NCBI RefSeq assembly: GCF_003590095.1
Contig: NC_039482.1
Span: forward strand, 17,005,657-17,069,656
Length of the DNA stretch: 64,000 bases
Direction: 5' to 3'
Source: Trichoplusia ni
Lineage: Eukaryota; Arthropoda; Insecta; Lepidoptera; Noctuidae
In this document: positions 61,901-64,000 of the stretch, in pieces
Position numbering within the stretch: the first letter of the stretch is position 1
How the letters are laid out: each line of letters opens with the position of its first letter
Notes under the pieces: model-generated
Database searches by the model: none
Seen by the model: only the letters and a program-made list of their open reading frames with translations
What the model was told of the DNA's origin: nothing
Made by a program: the position numbers and the translations under genes

Positions 61901-63829
61901 GAAGAGTAGGTGCAGTTGTAGCTCCAGATTCGATAGTTGTTGAAATTTTTTCATCCGGCTGAGACTCTTGAACCTGCATTTCAAGAGAATCTTTAGGCTT
62001 AGGGATACTTTTACTATCAGAAGTTTTCTTTTCACTACTTATGTCTTGTTTTTCCTCTACGCTAATCGAATGTTCCTTAGATTCAATTTGTTTTACTTCC
62101 ATTTCAATAACGGCTTCAGTCTTTATTTGTGTTTCTTCAGGCTTTTCCTTTTCTAATACTGTGACATCTTTCTTCTTTTCAGACTCTTCTTTATCTTTTG
62201 CGTGTTTTTGCAGTTCGTCTTCGTGCTCATGACTGTCTTCTCTGTCAACAATAGAGTCTTCAGTATACTGTTCAACTTCTTCTTTTTCTATAATTAGGTA
62301 TTCCTCTTCAAATTCACCGTCTGCTGTAGTCTCGGTTTTGGTATCATCTAGTAAACATGTTATTTTTTCTATGTCAGATCGTCCAACGTATTCCGTTTTT
62401 TCTTCAGCTTCACTATCTCTATTGAAAACCGCTTCTATTTCTCGAACAATTTCTTGTTCTTCTCGTTCGTCTAACTCTTGTTGTTTTATGTCATCTAGGG
62501 ATTTTGATGTTTCTTCGTCAGATTTTTTTGCATCTTTCAGTATGTCTTCGTAGTTGACTCTTTGTAAACCTTTTAATTTGGAGGCGTCTGACTTTATTGA
62601 CTTAACAGATTTTGTAGGGCTTTTCATGGCTTTTAATCCCTTGACAGGAGATGATAATGGCCGAGGCCTTCGTGATATGGGTTCTCTTTTAGCTTTGGTT
62701 TCTTTCTTTTCGGTAGGTTTGGCAGTGAGATCCCGTTTTGGAGAGACTTGTTTATATTTTGATTCCATAACCATTCGGTTCTTCGCTTCCTTGGTACTTT
62801 TTGCCGGGGTGCTACCTGGGCTCAGTCTTCTAATTTTGGGTTTCAATTTGTCCTTAACTGCTGGTACGCTTAATGTAGGTTTGGCTTCTAATGTCTTTTT
62901 AGGAGTTGTGGGAGGTGATTTTTTGTCTTCCCCTACAGTTTTTTTATCGACCGTACTTACTGATGTTTTCTTTTCTGACACGGCGCGGGTTGCACGGTGG
63001 CTGATTTTGTTCCTAGACATTGACGCTGTCATTTCTGTTTTGCGACCATCCACTTTTTTCCTTTCAACTTTAGGTTTTGGTTCAGCGTCAACTTTCTTTG
63101 CATCAGCCTTAACTACAAAGTCTTTTGCTTCATCAGTCTTATCAATACGTTTTGATTTCTTCTCTACAGCTTTCTTTCTTACATCTTTCTTTTTAGGCAG
63201 GCCGTCTATCACAGTGCTCTCGTACTGAGCAATCTTATCATCTAATTTTGATTCTAATCTGGCAGTGATAGCCTCTTGTAGGACGGATCCAATTTTATCG
63301 TCACCGTCTACGAGTTCACTAAGTAATTTATTGTCTATAATATTTTTAGTTTCTCCTTCTTTCAAATCTTTTGGTGGTGGTTCAGGTTCAACGATTTTCT
63401 CGTCTTTCGCCTTTTCAGCAATAATACTCCGTTCTTTGCTAGATTTTGTTGAGATTTTAGCCGACATCTTTGTTGAGGTAACTGTTGTAGCTGTAGTAGT
63501 GACTGGTGGGGTTGCCGGCGCCATTTGCCTTCCTGTACACGTGGGGTGTTGTAAGAATTCTAAATGTTTTAGTTTTTCTAAGCCTTCAAATATTTTGTGT
63601 TGTGGAGTTGATCCCGGAAACATGATCCTGGTGATCGTGTCGTCGGGGTTCGCTGGGCGCCATACTAATAGTGCGCATATTGATACTAAGTTGGGTATCG
63701 GGAAATTAAACTGTCCCGACACGCTGGCACCTTCAAATAACTTCTGCTCGCTATTGTGCCACCGTTTTAAAAATTCACGAACGTATTTCGAGTCCTTGGA
63801 CGGATTCAGTACGTACATGTCGAGGGTTC
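31772..63829 (-). CDS. futsch: futsch (MAP1 homologue) giant internal exon, 32 kb
   Basis: A single open frame of about 10,686 codons runs from the acceptor ctctcatttcag (63,830) to the donor TTAG|GTAAG (31,771), phase 1 at both ends. It starts mid-protein with GTLDMYVLNPSKDSKYV and LVWRPANPDDTITRIMFPGS, then EGLEKLKHLEFLQHPT, the conserved MAP1 heavy-chain block; earlier exons lie beyond the right edge. The order is: basic region, acidic region, three Thr/Val modules, a 10-residue SP array, a 26-residue SP array, sixteen more modules with acidic linkers, a Ser-rich linker, and YMELTYVPHHGNSYYSAVEF, the start of the MAP1 light-chain domain. Drosophila Futsch is a neuronal microtubule-associated protein needed for axon and synapse growth, with a repetitive central domain; the repeat units here differ. 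Phase and both conserved ends argue that the whole frame is translated. Confidence 0.93.
31970..32915 (-). other. futsch: futsch Ser-rich linker before the C-terminal domain
   Basis: A Ser/Asp/Lys-rich disordered segment contains GISSPPSDISSRGSRAATHV, SGMYYSDDDGPGSPSS and SIVYGQLP-like text (SVYGQLPEDDSTHSE). It is low in hydrophobics and has SP and SSP sites. Short acidic-aromatic motifs such as YYSDDDGPGSPSS look like conserved linear motifs (inference). Confidence 0.7.
32922..37205 (-). repeat. futsch: futsch Thr/Val-rich module array, about 14 copies
   Basis: About fourteen diverged modules of 70-100 residues follow one another. Each has an alternating Thr/Val/Ile strand-like segment (TIVTKIVKTKYADK, TITTVTTKEV), a basic-Thr segment (KLKTVTTVTTTD or VRTTVETET), a PDGS or PDGT turn, and a closing TxxxxxTxxSDI or VTISEF strand. 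Many begin with a GEPE motif. Two module flavours alternate: IKRTIVTKIV...YPDGS and TQTITTVTTKEV...PDG. Alternating polar/apolar residues suggest a beta-rich fold, unlike the disordered SP arrays. I do not recognise a named domain. Confidence 0.75.
37206..38524 (-). other. futsch: futsch acidic linker
   Basis: A Glu/Ser/Asp/Lys-rich stretch without repeats, for example DERENFDDESGPSIKIPSK and SGVHSIPMDVDHVPTDDRIS, connects the module pair to the fourteen-module array. It is predicted to be disordered from composition. Confidence 0.65.
38525..39330 (-). repeat. futsch: futsch Thr/Val-rich modules, pair
   Basis: Two modules at about 39,040-39,330 (FQPLGPPEEQTSTQLIHVTE ... ITTIVQEYSCLSK ... ERPDGQIISRTFKEVSVSDE) and 38,525-38,790 (FEPSSKPEETSFTENLTVVE ... 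VTTIIQEYYSIIK ... ELPDGTKLNRTFKKITLSN). They closely resemble the three modules on the other side of the SP arrays, so the arrays sit inside a once-continuous module series. Confidence 0.8.
39331..40240 (-). other. futsch: futsch acidic linker after the second SP array
   Basis: A non-repetitive acidic segment, for example EDGFIIVEKDIVVSDSMKPF, IQMLTIDDIPQPNIISEA and LDEHKKLNIEHTTKEFLEHK. Hydrophobic residues are more frequent than in the SP arrays. No known domain is recognisable. Confidence 0.6.
40240..50660 (-). repeat. futsch: futsch SP array 2: 78-bp (26-residue) tandem repeat, about 130 units
   Basis: The unit is EEKAPSPVKPEEKPTSPLKL followed by DDKEVT, with two Ser-Pro sites per unit. 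Variants alternate EEKAPSPV/DEKIPSPV, SPLKLDDKEVT/SPTKLDVKEPI and a few SPSKLDGKELI. Rare length variants exist: a 30-residue unit containing KALTPDQIEQKA or KAVTPDQVEKKA, and 24-25-residue units lacking Glu pairs (KPEKPTSPL). All indels keep the frame. Units decay toward 40.3-41.0 kb, where KALTPEP-type longer units dominate. The composition (K, E, P, S) resembles vertebrate neurofilament-H KSP tails, whose SP sites are proline-directed phosphorylation targets. Confidence 0.93.
44395..46440 (-). repeat. Higher-order duplication in SP array 2 (1,026 bp)
   Basis: Sequence around 44,881 (tgatcaggagtcaaagcctt and following) recurs almost unchanged at 45,907, an offset of 1,026 bp, or 342 codons: twelve 26-residue units plus one 30-residue unit. 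The order of variant units, including KPDGKPESLSKIDFKELT, is the same in both copies. A three-unit 234-bp repeat (DKEVTDQKIPSPVKPEEQQT) is nested at the junction. Confidence 0.85.
50690..58680 (-). repeat. futsch: futsch SP array 1: 30-bp (10-residue) tandem repeat, about 265 units
   Basis: The unit is PSPVDLKEKA/T with variants PSPVELEDQK, PSPVDHAEKA, PSPVDHVEKV, PSPVDLMEKP and PSPVDLKDKA. From about 50.8 to 58.6 kb the 30-bp period is kept without a visible slip, so indels have been whole units only. Almost every unit has one Ser-Pro, and T-variants add a Thr-Pro (KTPSPV). Units decay at both ends (SPVEFKDQALSHVDFRDK at the N side; ELGDKETGPVEHKDKEIIPH at the C side). Confidence 0.95.
54541..57765 (-). 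repeat. Higher-order duplications in SP array 1 (960 bp and 2,820 bp)
   Basis: The block 55,561-56,160 recurs at 56,521-57,120 (offset 960 bp, 32 units) with only a few mismatches in 600 bp. The block 54,541-54,945 recurs at 57,361-57,765 (offset 2,820 bp, 94 units). A smaller event is at 51,661-51,960 versus 51,961-52,260 (300 bp, ten units). The variant order within blocks is conserved, showing segmental duplication by unequal exchange. Confidence 0.85.
58840..60055 (-). repeat. futsch: futsch Thr/Val-rich modules, first three copies
   Basis: Three tandem modules at about 59,760-60,055, 59,275-59,572 and 58,840-59,130. Each starts LIYDEDxELxxxERLxGFEP, continues GKPEExTTTQ, xEKGIVIxRxSxVTTIVQEY, TNVSKTMxRYKTTxLTIEDD and ends ELPDGTKVSRTxRKVSLxxE. 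They are more alike to each other than to the later modules. They lie directly N-terminal of SP array 1. Confidence 0.85.
60060..62575 (-). other. futsch: futsch acidic disordered region
   Basis: A long Glu/Asp/Lys/Ser-rich stretch (for example EEYLIIEKEEVEQYTEDSIV and DSEYDYGQYTEKLRETHITT) with scattered SP sites. Heptad-like stretches (TLEKLEEKIADLKRQEEMSF) may form short coiled coils. It corresponds in position to the acidic region of MAP1 heavy chains. Confidence 0.65.
62575..63200 (-). other. futsch: futsch basic region, probable microtubule-binding segment
   Basis: A Lys/Arg-rich segment: KKKDVRKKAVEKKSKRIDKT, KPKIRRLSPGSTPAKSTKEA, KREPISRRPRPLSSPVKGLK and MKSPTKSVKSIKSD. In MAP1 proteins a comparable Lys-rich region after the conserved N-terminal block binds microtubules. 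The role here is inferred from position and charge. Confidence 0.6.
63525..63829 (-). other. futsch: futsch conserved MAP1 heavy-chain block (C-terminal end)
   Basis: GTLDMYVLNPSKDSKYVREF, PNLVSICALLVWRPANPDDT and ITRIMFPGSTPQHKIFEGLE match the globular N-terminal region shared by MAP1A, MAP1B, MAP1S and Futsch (GTLDMYVLxPxxDSKE ... VWxPANPxExIxRxxFPG ... EGLEKLKHLxFL). The rest of this domain is encoded by exons beyond 64,000. Confidence 0.9.
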
Positions 63830-64000
63830 CTGAAATGAGAGAAAATTGTTCATAAGTAAAAAAAAATCGTTGTCAAATTTTGTTTATCGTTGACCGATCT
63901 CAATATTCTATAGTCAATCTTTATGATCTTATATGACGATTATGGAAAAATACGTCTATAGTATCATATTTATCTAGTTTCATGGCAATATATAAATATT
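63830..64000 (-). other. futsch: futsch intron upstream of the giant exon (partial)
   Basis: AT-rich sequence on the 5' side of the acceptor, with a pyrimidine-rich tract on the minus strand (ttttctctcatttcag). It runs off the right edge. Confidence 0.8.

Overview
This window is AT-rich nuclear DNA from an insect, almost certainly a moth or butterfly (Lepidoptera). It holds split genes with GT-AG introns, several tRNA-derived SINEs, short non-autonomous elements of types common in Lepidoptera (a Helitron-like copy, a 'ggttccgtacgg' repeat, a 'cactgctggacataggcct' repeat), foldback MITEs and a Penelope-like remnant. The species cannot be named from the sequence. I saw no bacterial, organellar or viral genes.

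Two real protein-coding genes are visible, convergent (tail to tail). (1) A plus-strand gene from 1,275 to 23,336 has eight coding exons that join in frame into an 859-residue type II membrane protein with a glycoside hydrolase family 31 domain. It resembles animal myogenesis-regulating glycosidase (MYORG). Its introns 1 and 2 (5.4 and 12.8 kb) carry most of the interspersed repeats and a candidate alternative first exon near 12.55 kb. (2) A minus-strand gene from the right edge to 31,375 is the insect MAP1 homologue futsch. Only its last two coding exons lie in the window. One of them is a single uninterrupted 32,058-bp exon (31,772-63,829, about 10,686 codons), followed by a 227-bp intron and a 170-bp terminal exon.

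The futsch giant exon reads, from N to C terminus: a conserved MAP1 block (63.8-63.5 kb); a basic K/R-rich region (63.2-62.6 kb); an acidic region (62.6-60.1 kb); three roughly 100-residue Thr/Val-rich modules (60.05-58.84 kb); a 30-bp/10-residue Ser-Pro array of about 265 units (58.7-50.7 kb); a second Ser-Pro array of 78 bp/26 residues, about 130 units (50.65-40.24 kb); then two and fourteen more Thr/Val-rich modules separated by acidic linkers (39.3-32.9 kb); a Ser-rich linker; and the MAP1 light-chain C-terminal domain, which continues into the last exon. The product would be a very large neuronal microtubule-associated protein with hundreds of proline-directed phosphorylation sites.

The interval between the two genes (23.3-31.4 kb) holds the glycosidase 3' UTR, a foldback element, a Penelope-like remnant with inverted termini, a SINE, two small GC-rich patches and otherwise unremarkable AT-rich DNA. 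The most notable points are the 32-kb coding exon, the two in-register SP arrays with higher-order duplications, the unnamed 19-copy module family around them, and the apparent loss of the GH31 acid/base residue in the glycosidase.
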